Part shown: one piece after another, positions 11,840 through 19,097 of the stretch
Position numbering within the stretch: the first letter of the stretch is position 1
Layout of the letters: every line of letters begins with the position of its first letter
Source: Actinomadura viridilutea
GTDB taxonomy: Bacteria > Actinomycetota > Actinomycetes > Streptosporangiales > Streptosporangiaceae
Reading direction: 5' to 3'
Assembly: GCA_003001795.1 (NCBI GenBank)
Contig: PVNI01000003.1
Coordinates: forward strand, 186,001-250,000
Length of the DNA stretch: 64,000 bases
The notes under the pieces: model-generated
Told to the model about the DNA's origin: nothing
Databases searched by the model: none
The model's input: only the letters and a program-made list of their open reading frames with translations
Position numbers and translations under genes: made by a program

Positions 11840-12973
11840 ATGCGTAGAAGTCCCTCCACCTGCGGAGAGGTGCTCCGCCTGGTCCGGGAGGAGGGCGTGG
11901 ACACCCGCGCCGAGCTGGGACGGCTCACCGGCCTGTCGCGGCCCGCCGTGGCGGCGCGGGTCAACGAGCTGATCGCGCACGGCCTGCTGGTCGAGCGGAC
12001 CGACGGCGCGTCCACCGGCGGGCGCCCTCCGGCGCGGCTGGAGTTCAACGCCGCGGGCGGCGCGGTGCTGGTCGCCAACCTCGGCCGGTCCCGCGGCCAG
12101 GCGGCCGTGTGCGACCTGGCCGCCTCGATCATCGTCCAGGCCGACGTGGAGCTGCCCGCCGACCTGTCCCCCGGCGCCGTGGTGCCCGGCCTGCTGGACC
12201 GCTGGACGGAGCTGCTGGCCAAGGCGGACCTGTCCCCCGCGTCGGTGCGCGGCGCGGGCCTGGCCGTCCCCGATCCGGTCGGGCTGACCCCCGACGCCTG
12301 GGACCGCGCGGAGGTCGGCTCGCTGGTCGCCGAACGGTTCGACGTGCCCGTCCTGCTCGACAACGACGTCAACGCCGCCGCGCTCGGCGAGCACCGCACC
12401 CGCTTCGCCGACCTGGCCGACCTGCTGTTCGTGAAGGTGTCCACCGGCATCGGCGGCGGACTGATCATGGGCGGCCGCATCCAGCGGGGCGCGCACGGCG
12501 CGGCCGGGGAGATCGGGCACGTGCCCGTCCCCGACGCCGAGGAGATCCCCTGCCGCTGCGGCAACCTCGGCTGCCTGGAGGCCATCGCGGGCGGCGCCGC
12601 CCTGCTCGCCCGCTCCGGTGCGCGCGACCTGGGCGAGCTGTCTGAACGCGCCCGCGCGGGCGACCCCGCCACCGTCGCCATGGTCCGCGACGCGGGCCGC
12701 CGCCTCGGCGAGGTGATCGCCGCCGCGGTGAACCTGCTCAACCCGGCCGTGGTCGTCCTCGGCGGCGACCTCACCGGCGCCTACGAGCCGCTCATCGCGG
12801 GCGTCCGCGAGGTCGTCTACCGGCGCGGCACCGCCCTGGCCACCGGCCGGCTGCGCATCGAGCCCAGCCGCCTGGGCGACGCGGCGGGCCTCATCGGCTG
12901 CGCCGTCATGACCCTCGACCACCTCCTGGCCCCCGAGGCGGTGGACGCAGCCCTCGCCTCGCAGTCCGGCTGA
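11840..12973 (+). CDS. ROK-family transcriptional repressor
   Basis: A 377-aa protein with an N-terminal winged helix (GLSRPAVAARVNELIAHGLL, residues about 30-50) fused to a ROK sugar-kinase-like domain. The sugar-binding LLDNDVNAAALGEH and the zinc motif CRCGNLGCLE are intact. Such NagC/XylR-type proteins sense a sugar or sugar phosphate and repress adjacent catabolic genes. Divergent placement against edd-glk-eda makes it the probable regulator of the Entner-Doudoroff operon (inference). The catalytic Asp is retained, so residual kinase activity cannot be excluded. The ATG has only a weak purine run upstream. Confidence 0.88.
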   Translation: MRRSPSTCGEVLRLVREEGVDTRAELGRLTGLSRPAVAARVNELIAHGLLVERTDGASTGGRPPARLEFNAAGGAVLVANLGRSRGQAAVCDLAASIIVQADVELPADLSPGAVVPGLLDRWTELLAKADLSPASVRGAGLAVPDPVGLTPDAWDRAEVGSLVAERFDVPVLLDNDVNAAALGEHRTRFADLADLLFVKVSTGIGGGLIMGGRIQRGAHGAAGEIGHVPVPDAEEIPCRCGNLGCLEAIAGGAALLARSGARDLGELSERARAGDPATVAMVRDAGRRLGEVIAAAVNLLNPAVVVLGGDLTGAYEPLIAGVREVVYRRGTALATGRLRIEPSRLGDAAGLIGCAVMTLDHLLAPEAVDAALASQSG

Positions 12974-13000
12974 CCCCTCCGGCCGCGGCGGTCACAGGAA

Positions 13001-13027
13001 AGGGACATGCCTGGGCGGCATGCCCCT
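13001..13027. terminator. Hairpin terminator between the ROK gene and a small secreted protein gene
   Basis: A 10-bp stem with one mismatch (13002-13011 / 13017-13026) and a TGGGC loop lies between the convergent genes ending at 12973 and 13048. Confidence 0.6.
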
Positions 13028-13047
13028 GTGTCCTCCCGGTCGTTCAC

Positions 13048-13395
13048 TCACCTGCGGCAGCCGCGGCGGAACCCGGAGTCGTACCCGTCGGTCCAGCCGC
13101 GGGTGTAGCAGTCGATCGAGTACCGCGAGTAGCGCTGGAGCCTCCGGCAGTCCCTGCGGCCGTCCCGGTAGCCCTGCCGGTACCCGTCCCGGTATCCCCG
13201 CTGGTAGCGAGCGCGTTCGCGCCATCCGCGACACCGCTGCGCCTTCGTCGCCGTGACCGACGCGGCGGCGCTCACGGACGTGGACTTCGCACAGGCCGCG
13301 GCGGCGCTCTCTGTGTGGGCCACCCCCGCGGGCCCGATGGCGAGAGCGGTGAACAGCACCGGCGTGAGCACCTTCAGACGTCGCTTGCCGGACAT
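13048..13395 (-). CDS. Small secreted Arg/Tyr/Gly-rich protein
   Basis: A 115-aa protein with an N-terminal signal peptide (KRRLKVLTPVLFTALAIG, cleavage near AHTESAAA). The mature part has four Cys and a repetitive block in which GYR(D/Q) recurs every four residues (RGYRDGYRQGYRDGRRD), followed by DGYDSGF. The ATG at 13395 is chosen because the signal peptide begins there and GAGGGGG lies upstream; a longer frame to 13476 has no ribosome site. No family recognised. Four Cys suggest two disulfides in an extracellular, strongly basic peptide that could bind nucleic acid, polysaccharide or membranes; this is speculation from composition. Confidence 0.65.
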   Translation of the reverse strand: MSGKRRLKVLTPVLFTALAIGPAGVAHTESAAAACAKSTSVSAAASVTATKAQRCRGWRERARYQRGYRDGYRQGYRDGRRDCRRLQRYSRYSIDCYTRGWTDGYDSGFRRGCRR

Positions 13396-13476
13396 GGTCC
13401 GTACCCCCTCTGTGACGCGAGACCTGATCGGAACACCCATTAAGCGTCCACCAGAAAGTGGCCGATAAGCAGACAA

Positions 13477-14617
13477 AGACCATCAAAACCGAACAAACAT
13501 CGGCCCAAGCGAAGCAGCCAGCAGATGAACGGAAATTTCCGGTAGACGCCGCACCATCCCTGATCTACGAATGGCTCGGCGGGTCATCGCGGCGGCACAC
13601 CGGGGTGCACGGTCATCGGACGAAGGCGGCCCAACGCCGCCCCCGTAAAGCGGCCTGCGTGGGGACGGGAAGCAGCAGACCACGATCTCCATGACGACAA
13701 GGGCGTTCTCCAGCGGGACCGCACAGCGTCTCCGCAGGTGACCAGCCGGACACTGCCCGATGACCACGCGACGTGCGCACATCAGCCCGAGTCAACACGT
13801 TGCGCCCGCCGGAGACGCAAGCACAAGCGGCACGTCGATGCGTGCGGCGGACAATCCGGCATCAGCCCCGCGACACTTTTCCGAGTCATTGAAAGACCTC
13901 AGAAGAATGGCTGCACGTCCCACGCATGACATCCGCTTCGTAGATCAACCCTTGCGGAGTCCACTCGGCGACTTGGTGAACTTGCGAAAGAGTCTCCGCT
14001 ACCTAGCGGGCACCGGATCGCCCAGGCATGGCGGTCGTCAGCATCGGCAGGCGGTCCCTTCCGGCGCGACATCGGCGGCTTGCTCGGCTGGAAGATCGAA
14101 CACCGCGGCGTCTCGGCCGTTTGGCTCTCCTGTCCGCGCCGACCGCCGGGCGACGCGTCCCTGGTCTGCTCCCACCGGCCGTCTGACCGCCGCCCGGCCC
14201 GGGACACCCGGCGCACCGGCAGACTCGCCGCACTGGAAGGGACGGCCCACGTGGGGCTCACGGCCCGAGGCGGCAAGCCGCCACACCGTTTCAGGGCTCG
14301 AGCAGCCACAGGTCGGGGCCAAGTCGCCGGAGCCGTGCTCGACGCGACCTACATCTGGGCAACGTGCGCTCGACCAGTCGCCAGGCCGCCGCACACGACC
14401 CCGGTTCGGCGTTCGTCGGGGCGGTCCGGCTCGCCGGGACGATCGAGCGGCGGCTCGGCATCGCCGAGGAGAAGGCCTGCGTTTGGAAGGCGGCCGACAT
14501 CGGGGGCGGCCATGGCAGACGGATACGCGGATCCGGCGTCGCCCCTGCCGAGGCGTGTCGACGCCTTGCTCACGCTGCTGAAGGATCTGTTTCGACACCG
14601 GGCCGTCCGGGCCGCCG
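13477..14617. other. Gene-poor region
   Basis: About 1.1 kb without a convincing gene. Open frames exist on both strands, but none has a recognisable domain, a good ribosome site or consistent codon usage. Given the gas-vesicle relic and duplicated segments that follow, it is probably decayed DNA. Confidence 0.5.
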
Positions 14618-14911
14618 ATGGAACGCGTCTCCCTGGTCGACCTGCTGGACCGGCTGCCGGCCGGCGGGGGCGTCCTCACCGGCGACCTGGTGATGTGCGT
14701 CGCCGAGGTCGACCTGGTCGAGGTGTCCCTGCGCGCTTTGATCAACGCCGTCCTCGACGGCGTCGGCCCCGCCGCCCATCTGAGCAAGCCCGAGTTCGCC
14801 GGTGCGTTGATCTCGCGGCGCCTGCCGGCCCCTTCGGTGGATATCGGTGCCGCCGTGGCGGCGTTGCCGCACTCGTGCTGTCCATGCGCGCCGACGTGCG
14901 TTTCGCCGTGA
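14618..14911 (+). pseudogene. Gas-vesicle structural protein relic (GvpA/GvpJ/GvpS family)
   Basis: The first 45 codons encode ERVSLVDLLDRLPAGGG, then VLTGDLVMCVAEVDLVEVS and LRALI. This matches the conserved N-terminal helix-strand core of GvpJ/GvpS proteins of actinomycete gas-vesicle clusters (typical wording: ALVDLLDRLLAGGVVLTGDL, ADVDLV, LRALI). After about residue 50 the similarity stops and the frame reads into a degenerate duplicated segment. There is no ribosome site before the ATG and no other gvp gene is recognisable nearby. It is therefore interpreted as the remnant of a lost cluster. A small functional GvpA-like protein is possible but less likely. Confidence 0.6.
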
Positions 14912-15060
14912 CCGTCAGCGGGCGAGGCGGGTGCGGACGAGCAGGTCGTGCAAAGGCGCAGACGCGCTGGGCTTAGCGGGCAGGGAGGAACGGCCGCGCT
15001 CGTTCTTCAGGCGACGAGCGAGGCTGCCCGCGTCGTCGCCCCGTACGTTCGTGAGGCGGT
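14837..15060 (-). pseudogene. Decayed copy of the 3' end of the downstream nucleotidyltransferase gene
   Basis: Bases 14898-14993 are identical to 15216-15311, which cover the last 26 codons of the intact nucleotidyltransferase gene plus its 3' flank; copies are offset by 318 bp. Similarity continues imperfectly on both sides, to about 14740 on one side and 15060 on the other. The copy has no intact upstream coding sequence. It looks like the remnant of a tandem paralogue. Confidence 0.8.
14898..14993. repeat. 96-bp perfect direct repeat, copy 1 (copy 2 at 15216-15311)
   Basis: The two copies match base for base over 96 bp, including the stop codon of the nucleotidyltransferase (15233-15235) and the equivalent position 14915-14917. 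Perfect identity flanked by diverged similarity suggests recent duplication or gene conversion. Confidence 0.9.
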
Positions 15061-15232
15061 TCCGACGCCTTGATCACGCTGCTGAAACGGTATCGAGCCC
15101 GCCGCACACTGGAGCAAGCCAAAGATCGCCGGTGCGCTGATCTCACGGGGACTGCCGCCCCTGCCGGTGGATACGAGTGCCCTCCGTGGCGGCGTTGCCG
15201 TACTCGGGCTGCCGCGCGTTTCGCCGTGACCG

Positions 15233-15985
15233 TCAGCGGGCGAGGCGGGTGCGGACGAGCAGGTCGTGCAAAGGCGCAGACGCGCTGGGCTTAGCGGGCA
15301 GGGAGGAACGGTCGCGTTCCTCCTCCAGGCGTCGGGTGAGGGCTGCGACGTCGTCGGCCAGGCGTTCGCGCGCGGGGGCGTCGGTGGGAAGGGTGCCGTG
15401 TTCGGCGGCGCGCTTGGCGGCGATCAGGTCGCGGAGGTACGCGGGGCCGTACTCGGGTGCGAGCTCGTTCAGGTCCGCGACGACCGTGCCGGTGCGCATC
15501 AGGTGGATCCCGGTGAGCAGGACGCGGAAGGTGTAGAGCAGCGGCTTGAGGCGGCCCGTCTTCTCGAAGAGCTTCCACTGGTTGCGGGCGAAGCCCAGGT
15601 AGTGGTGGGCGTGGGCCGACGTGACGAGGTCGGGGACGAGGGCGACAAGCTCTTCGTGGACGGAGGACGAGGCCACCACCAGGGGCGAGGCGACCTGCTC
15701 CAGGACGTAGCCGTTGCGCTGCAACAGCATGCGGCAGAACTTGGCGAGGTCGTGGGTGACGAGGTCGGCCTCCACCCCGTTCTGGTTCCACGTCCAGGTG
15801 ACGGTCTCCTTCCCCGTCTGCAGGCCGACGACCTCGGTGAGCGGCAGCAGATGGACGCCGCGCAGGTCGATGTCGGAGTCGGCGGACGGGAAACCGTACA
15901 GGTGGGCGCCGCTGACCGTGACGAAGGCACGCGGGTACGGGTGGCCCTGTTCCAGGTGCTCGGTCAGGCCGTCGGGAAGCTCCAT
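15233..15985 (-). CDS. Predicted nucleotidyltransferase (COG3541/RlaP-like), second of a tandem pair
   Basis: A 250-aa polymerase-beta-fold nucleotidyltransferase. The signature is GAHLYGFPSADSDIDLRGVHLL (residues about 21-42), with the metal-binding DxD in the SDIDLRG part; a helical domain with HHYLGFARNQW follows. COG3541 proteins are linked by context to RNA repair and nucleotide transfer, but their substrates are mostly undefined. The ATG at 15985 has AGGAG 5 nt upstream and overlaps the preceding paralogue by 22 bp. Codons 3-12 (LPDGLTEHLE) form a typical short lead-in helix. A degraded copy of its 3' end lies downstream. Confidence 0.82.
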   Translation of the reverse strand: MELPDGLTEHLEQGHPYPRAFVTVSGAHLYGFPSADSDIDLRGVHLLPLTEVVGLQTGKETVTWTWNQNGVEADLVTHDLAKFCRMLLQRNGYVLEQVASPLVVASSSVHEELVALVPDLVTSAHAHHYLGFARNQWKLFEKTGRLKPLLYTFRVLLTGIHLMRTGTVVADLNELAPEYGPAYLRDLIAAKRAAEHGTLPTDAPARERLADDVAALTRRLEEERDRSSLPAKPSASAPLHDLLVRTRLAR

Positions 15986-16668
15986 TCCACTCCTCTGCGT
16001 CGCACGGAGATCAGCCACTCCTCCACGCGGGCGCGGTCGGGTTCGGGGGGCAGCGGGCTGGCGGCCAGGGCCTTGCCCATGGCGGCGGTCAGGTCGGCCC
16101 GCCACCTGTCGATCCCGTCCCACGGCATCTCGCCGCGGCGGACGGCGAGCAGCGCGTCGCGGTGCTCGCCGACGTCGACGAGCGGCTCGCCGTACCGGAC
16201 GAGATGAGTCCCGCTGAGCATCAGGCGGAGCATGTGCATCACGTGCTTCCAGCGCGGCTCGCCCCGGTTGCGCAGGTCGCCCTCGAGCTTGCGGAACTGG
16301 CTGTCGGCGTACCGCATGAACGTGCGATGCGCCCGCAGGGACAGGAACGCGTCGCGCAGGCCGCGCAGCTCTTCGCCGGCGGGGGTGATGCGCTCGACGA
16401 GCGGAGACCACAGGCATTCCAGGACGGTCGGGTTGGCGTCCAACGCCAAGGTGCAGAACCGCTCGGCCTCCCAGGAGAACCGCTCGGGTTCGGGGCCGTC
16501 CACGTGCGTGGGCGGCTTGTCGAAGCGCCAGAACAGCGGGGTCGGCGCCACGAAGACGCCGCGCCGGTCCACGTCGCTGCCGTCGACCGCCAGCCCGTAC
16601 GCGCGCGACCCTACGACCACCGACAGGATCGTGTGGTCGCGCACCAGCCGCACACCGAGATCGTCCAC
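15964..16668 (-). CDS. Predicted nucleotidyltransferase (COG3541-like), first of a tandem pair
   Basis: Paralogue of the next gene, about 234 aa from GTG 16668. The active-site region VVVGSRAYGLAVDGSDVDRR carries the GS...DxD pattern. A helical domain with FRKLEGDLRNRGEPRWKHVM and a C-terminal WLISVRRRG follow. The start is uncertain: GTG 16668 matches the usual family length, while the frame stays open to GTG 16785 with low-complexity residues; neither has a clear ribosome site. The pair overlaps by 22 bp, so the products are probably made together and may act on related substrates or as a heteromer (inference). Confidence 0.78.
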   Translation of the reverse strand: MDDLGVRLVRDHTILSVVVGSRAYGLAVDGSDVDRRGVFVAPTPLFWRFDKPPTHVDGPEPERFSWEAERFCTLALDANPTVLECLWSPLVERITPAGEELRGLRDAFLSLRAHRTFMRYADSQFRKLEGDLRNRGEPRWKHVMHMLRLMLSGTHLVRYGEPLVDVGEHRDALLAVRRGEMPWDGIDRWRADLTAAMGKALAASPLPPEPDRARVEEWLISVRRRGVEWSFPTA

Positions 16669-16892
16669 AGGATGAGCGTGGTCGATGGCGGCAGGCGGTG
16701 CCAAACCATTTCCACGTCTGCGGTCGAGCGCGGCGCGCGGCCTGATCTTGGACGACGACACGGCCGACTGCGAGCGAACGGCCACGCTGGCGCGCGCCGG
16801 ACCGACGGGGCCCAGGCTGAACCTGCGGCGTGCCGCCGAGTGGTCCAGGTCTCGGCTACGACAGCCAAACGCTGAGCGGGCCGGTGCCGGCA

Positions 16893-17175
16893 GCCGCCGC
16901 GTTGCGGCAGCACGCTCCGCAGTTCTTCACCTCCTGCGGGATCATCGTCCGACGCGTGCCGGCCGACAACGGCTCGTGCCACCGCTTGCGGCTGTGGCCC
17001 GCCCTCTGGCCGTGGCGGAAATGGCGCACAAGCGCAGCCGCCGGTCCGGCCGCAGCCCCATGGCAAGGTCGAGCGCTACCACCGCCCCCTGCTGGACACA
17101 TGGAGCTACGCCCCGCCGAGCGAACGCCGCGCCGCGCTTGCGCCCTGGCCGCACATCAAACCGCCATCATCGCGC
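16893..17175 (+). pseudogene. IS481-type transposase remnant
   Basis: Pieces of an integrase-core (DDE) transposase can be read in shifting frames. At 16893-16990 there is a segment ending RRVPADNGSC, the motif around the second catalytic Asp. At about 17060-17160, in another frame, HGKVERYHRPLLDTWSYA and RRAALAPW are the motif around the catalytic Glu. At least one frameshift and deletions separate them, and the N-terminal HTH and the first Asp are missing. No inverted terminal repeats were found. The remnant is non-functional, but it records insertion activity next to the amylase operon. Confidence 0.7.
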
Positions 17176-17177
17176 CT

Positions 17178-17330
17178 CGGGAGTCGCGGCGTTCCGGTGG
17201 TGAAGGCGAAACGCCGCGGACAAGTCCCGGCCATGCCAGGCGAGCCTGGCGTTCACGTGAATCCCGGCTCGCTCATCTTGTGGACGATGACCGCCTCAGA
17301 TGCCCACGACATGACCGCTGCGCGTGTGCG
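17178..17330 (-). pseudogene. Decayed copy of the amylase 3' end and its hairpin
   Basis: The terminator region at 17408-17446 recurs at 17180-17217 (GTCGCGGCGTTCCGGTGGTG shared exactly). The sequence that follows (about 17237-17290) resembles the last codons of the amylase gene: reverse-complement reading gives VHKMSEPG against VPKMSALA in the gene. The frame is broken and no further amylase sequence is present. Confidence 0.7.
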
Positions 17331-17414
17331 CTGACCAGAGACTGGTGGGTCGGGCGGCGGAATCGCCCTCAGCGTCCGTTCACTCCGAGGGTGTTCGGCC
17401 GCGTCCGGGGAGTC

Positions 17415-17446
17415 GCGGCGTTCCGGTGGTGTGGGCGGAACGCCGC
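17415..17446 (-). terminator. Hairpin terminator of the amylase operon
   Basis: Perfect 11-bp stem (17415-17425 / 17436-17446) with a 10-nt loop, starting 14 bp past the amylase stop. A second, slightly mismatched copy lies at 17184-17215. Confidence 0.75.
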
Positions 17447-17459
17447 GGCTCCTGGTGGG

Positions 17460-19049
17460 TCAGTCGAGTTTGGCGCCCACGTGGATGGCCAGGGCGCTCA
17501 TCTTGGGGACGTTGGCGGCGAAGGTGCCGTCGGAGGCGACGGTGATGACGTGCGACGGGTCGCAGGACTTGGTCGCCGGGTCGTAGTTCCCGCTGATGAC
17601 GTTGCAGTAGCGGCCGGGGGCCATGCGGGTGCGGTAGGTGCGGTTCCAGTCGGTGGACTCGTCGCGGTTGATGACGACGTAACCGCGGTCGCCGCGGCTG
17701 AAAGCGATCTTGTTGCCGGGTCCGCCCTCGGTGTAGTCGGTGTACCAGTCCTGCTCGGGCGCGTCGGGGGCCTTGTTGACCGGGGTGTCGCCGACCGCGT
17801 TGCGGAAGCCGACCATGGCGGCGATCTCCGGGAAGCGGTGCTCGCAGATCCACTGGACGCCGTCGCAGGTGACGTCCTTGGTGGTGCCGTCGCTCTCGCG
17901 GGGCGGGCTGGTGTCGCGCTGGGTGAACCCGAAGCTGGACATCACCACGGGCGTGCCGTAGTCCCAGCCGAGCAGGAACACGTTGGCCAGGCGGTAGACG
18001 GCGCCGTTCTTGTAGGTGAGGATGCGGCGTCCGGACAGGGCGTCGCGCTGGCTGTCGTGGTTGTCGACCATGACGACGGCCTTGTCGCTCGACTCCATGT
18101 CGTCGCCCCAGTTGACGGGGAACGCGTGCAGTTGGTGCAGCCGGTTGTCGGGGTCGGAGGTCGTCCAGAACTTCATGGACACGAAGTTCATGGCCTGCAT
18201 CTCCGTGACGTCGCCGTTGTTCCGGTACTCGGACGGCCTGACCGCCTCGCCGGCGCCGTAGAGGACCTCCTGGAAGACGTACGGGTCGCGGGTGCCGGTG
18301 CTGGGGAAGTTCGGGTCCGCGGCGATCTGCCTGCGCATCTCGCCGAGGATGGCGGCGATGTCGGAGGCGGGGATGTGCTTGGCCGCGTCGATGCGGAAGC
18401 CGTCGACGCCCAGGGACGCGAGGTCCTTCAGGTAGCCGCCGAGGGTGGGGCGGACGTATCCGGCGTCCTCCGTCTTGAGGTCGGCCAGGCCCGAGAGTTC
18501 GCAGTTCTGCACCTCCCAGCGGTCCTGGTAATTGGCGATGTCGCGGCGGCAGGTGTGGAAGTCGGCGTCGGAGAACGTGCCCGGGTAGGTGTACTTGCCG
18601 GTGAAGCGCGTCCCGGCGCTGCCGACGCCGCTTGAGGAGTTGGTGGCGTGGTTGATGACCGCGTCCGCGTACACCTTGACGCCGCTGGCGTGGCAGCGGG
18701 CGATCATGTCGCGGAAGGCGTTGACGTCGCCGCGCCGGGTGGTGAGCTTGCCGAAGTCGCCCTTGGGGTAGCTGACCGGCTGGTAGTCCTGCCACCAGGG
18801 GTAGCCGCCCTGGCCGGCGTTCGGCAGGACGATGTGCTCCTGCGGCGGGGAGATCTGCACGGCGCCGTAGCCCTTGGGGCCGAGGACGTTCTCGCATTCC
18901 TTGGCGACGTCGCTCCACTTCCATTGGAAGAGGTGGACGATGACCTTCCGGTCGCCGGACGGGGCTGCGACGGCGGGGGCGGTCACGGCCGGGACGAGCG
19001 CCGCCGGGAGGGCGAGCGCGGCGAGCAGGGCTGTGCGGGGTGTTCGCAT
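17460..19049 (-). CDS. Secreted alpha-amylase (GH13, Streptomyces type)
   Basis: Extracellular endo-acting alpha-1,4-glucanase, 529 aa. A signal peptide (LLAALALPAALVPAV, cleavage near AVAA) precedes the catalytic barrel. Visible GH13 motifs: ADAVINH; GFRIDAAKH with nucleophile Asp221; YVFQEVLYG with acid/base Glu261; MVDNHDSQR with Asp332. The HLFQWKW start and C-terminal all-beta domain fit the animal/Streptomyces subfamily; there is no starch-binding domain. The ATG at 19049 is favoured over the preceding GTG because AGGAGG lies 6 nt upstream. It is the last gene of the three-gene starch operon, 48 bp after the pullulanase. Confidence 0.95.
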   Translation of the reverse strand: MRTPRTALLAALALPAALVPAVTAPAVAAPSGDRKVIVHLFQWKWSDVAKECENVLGPKGYGAVQISPPQEHIVLPNAGQGGYPWWQDYQPVSYPKGDFGKLTTRRGDVNAFRDMIARCHASGVKVYADAVINHATNSSSGVGSAGTRFTGKYTYPGTFSDADFHTCRRDIANYQDRWEVQNCELSGLADLKTEDAGYVRPTLGGYLKDLASLGVDGFRIDAAKHIPASDIAAILGEMRRQIAADPNFPSTGTRDPYVFQEVLYGAGEAVRPSEYRNNGDVTEMQAMNFVSMKFWTTSDPDNRLHQLHAFPVNWGDDMESSDKAVVMVDNHDSQRDALSGRRILTYKNGAVYRLANVFLLGWDYGTPVVMSSFGFTQRDTSPPRESDGTTKDVTCDGVQWICEHRFPEIAAMVGFRNAVGDTPVNKAPDAPEQDWYTDYTEGGPGNKIAFSRGDRGYVVINRDESTDWNRTYRTRMAPGRYCNVISGNYDPATKSCDPSHVITVASDGTFAANVPKMSALAIHVGAKLD

Positions 19050-19097
19050 CACGTGCCTCCTGGGAGTGGGTGGCGGGGTCCCCCGATGAGGCTGTCG

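Noticed and set aside
14898..15311. CRISPR or mobile-element interpretation of the 96-bp repeat pair
   Set aside because: Only two copies, one being the end of a real gene, with no terminal inverted repeats or short regular spacers.
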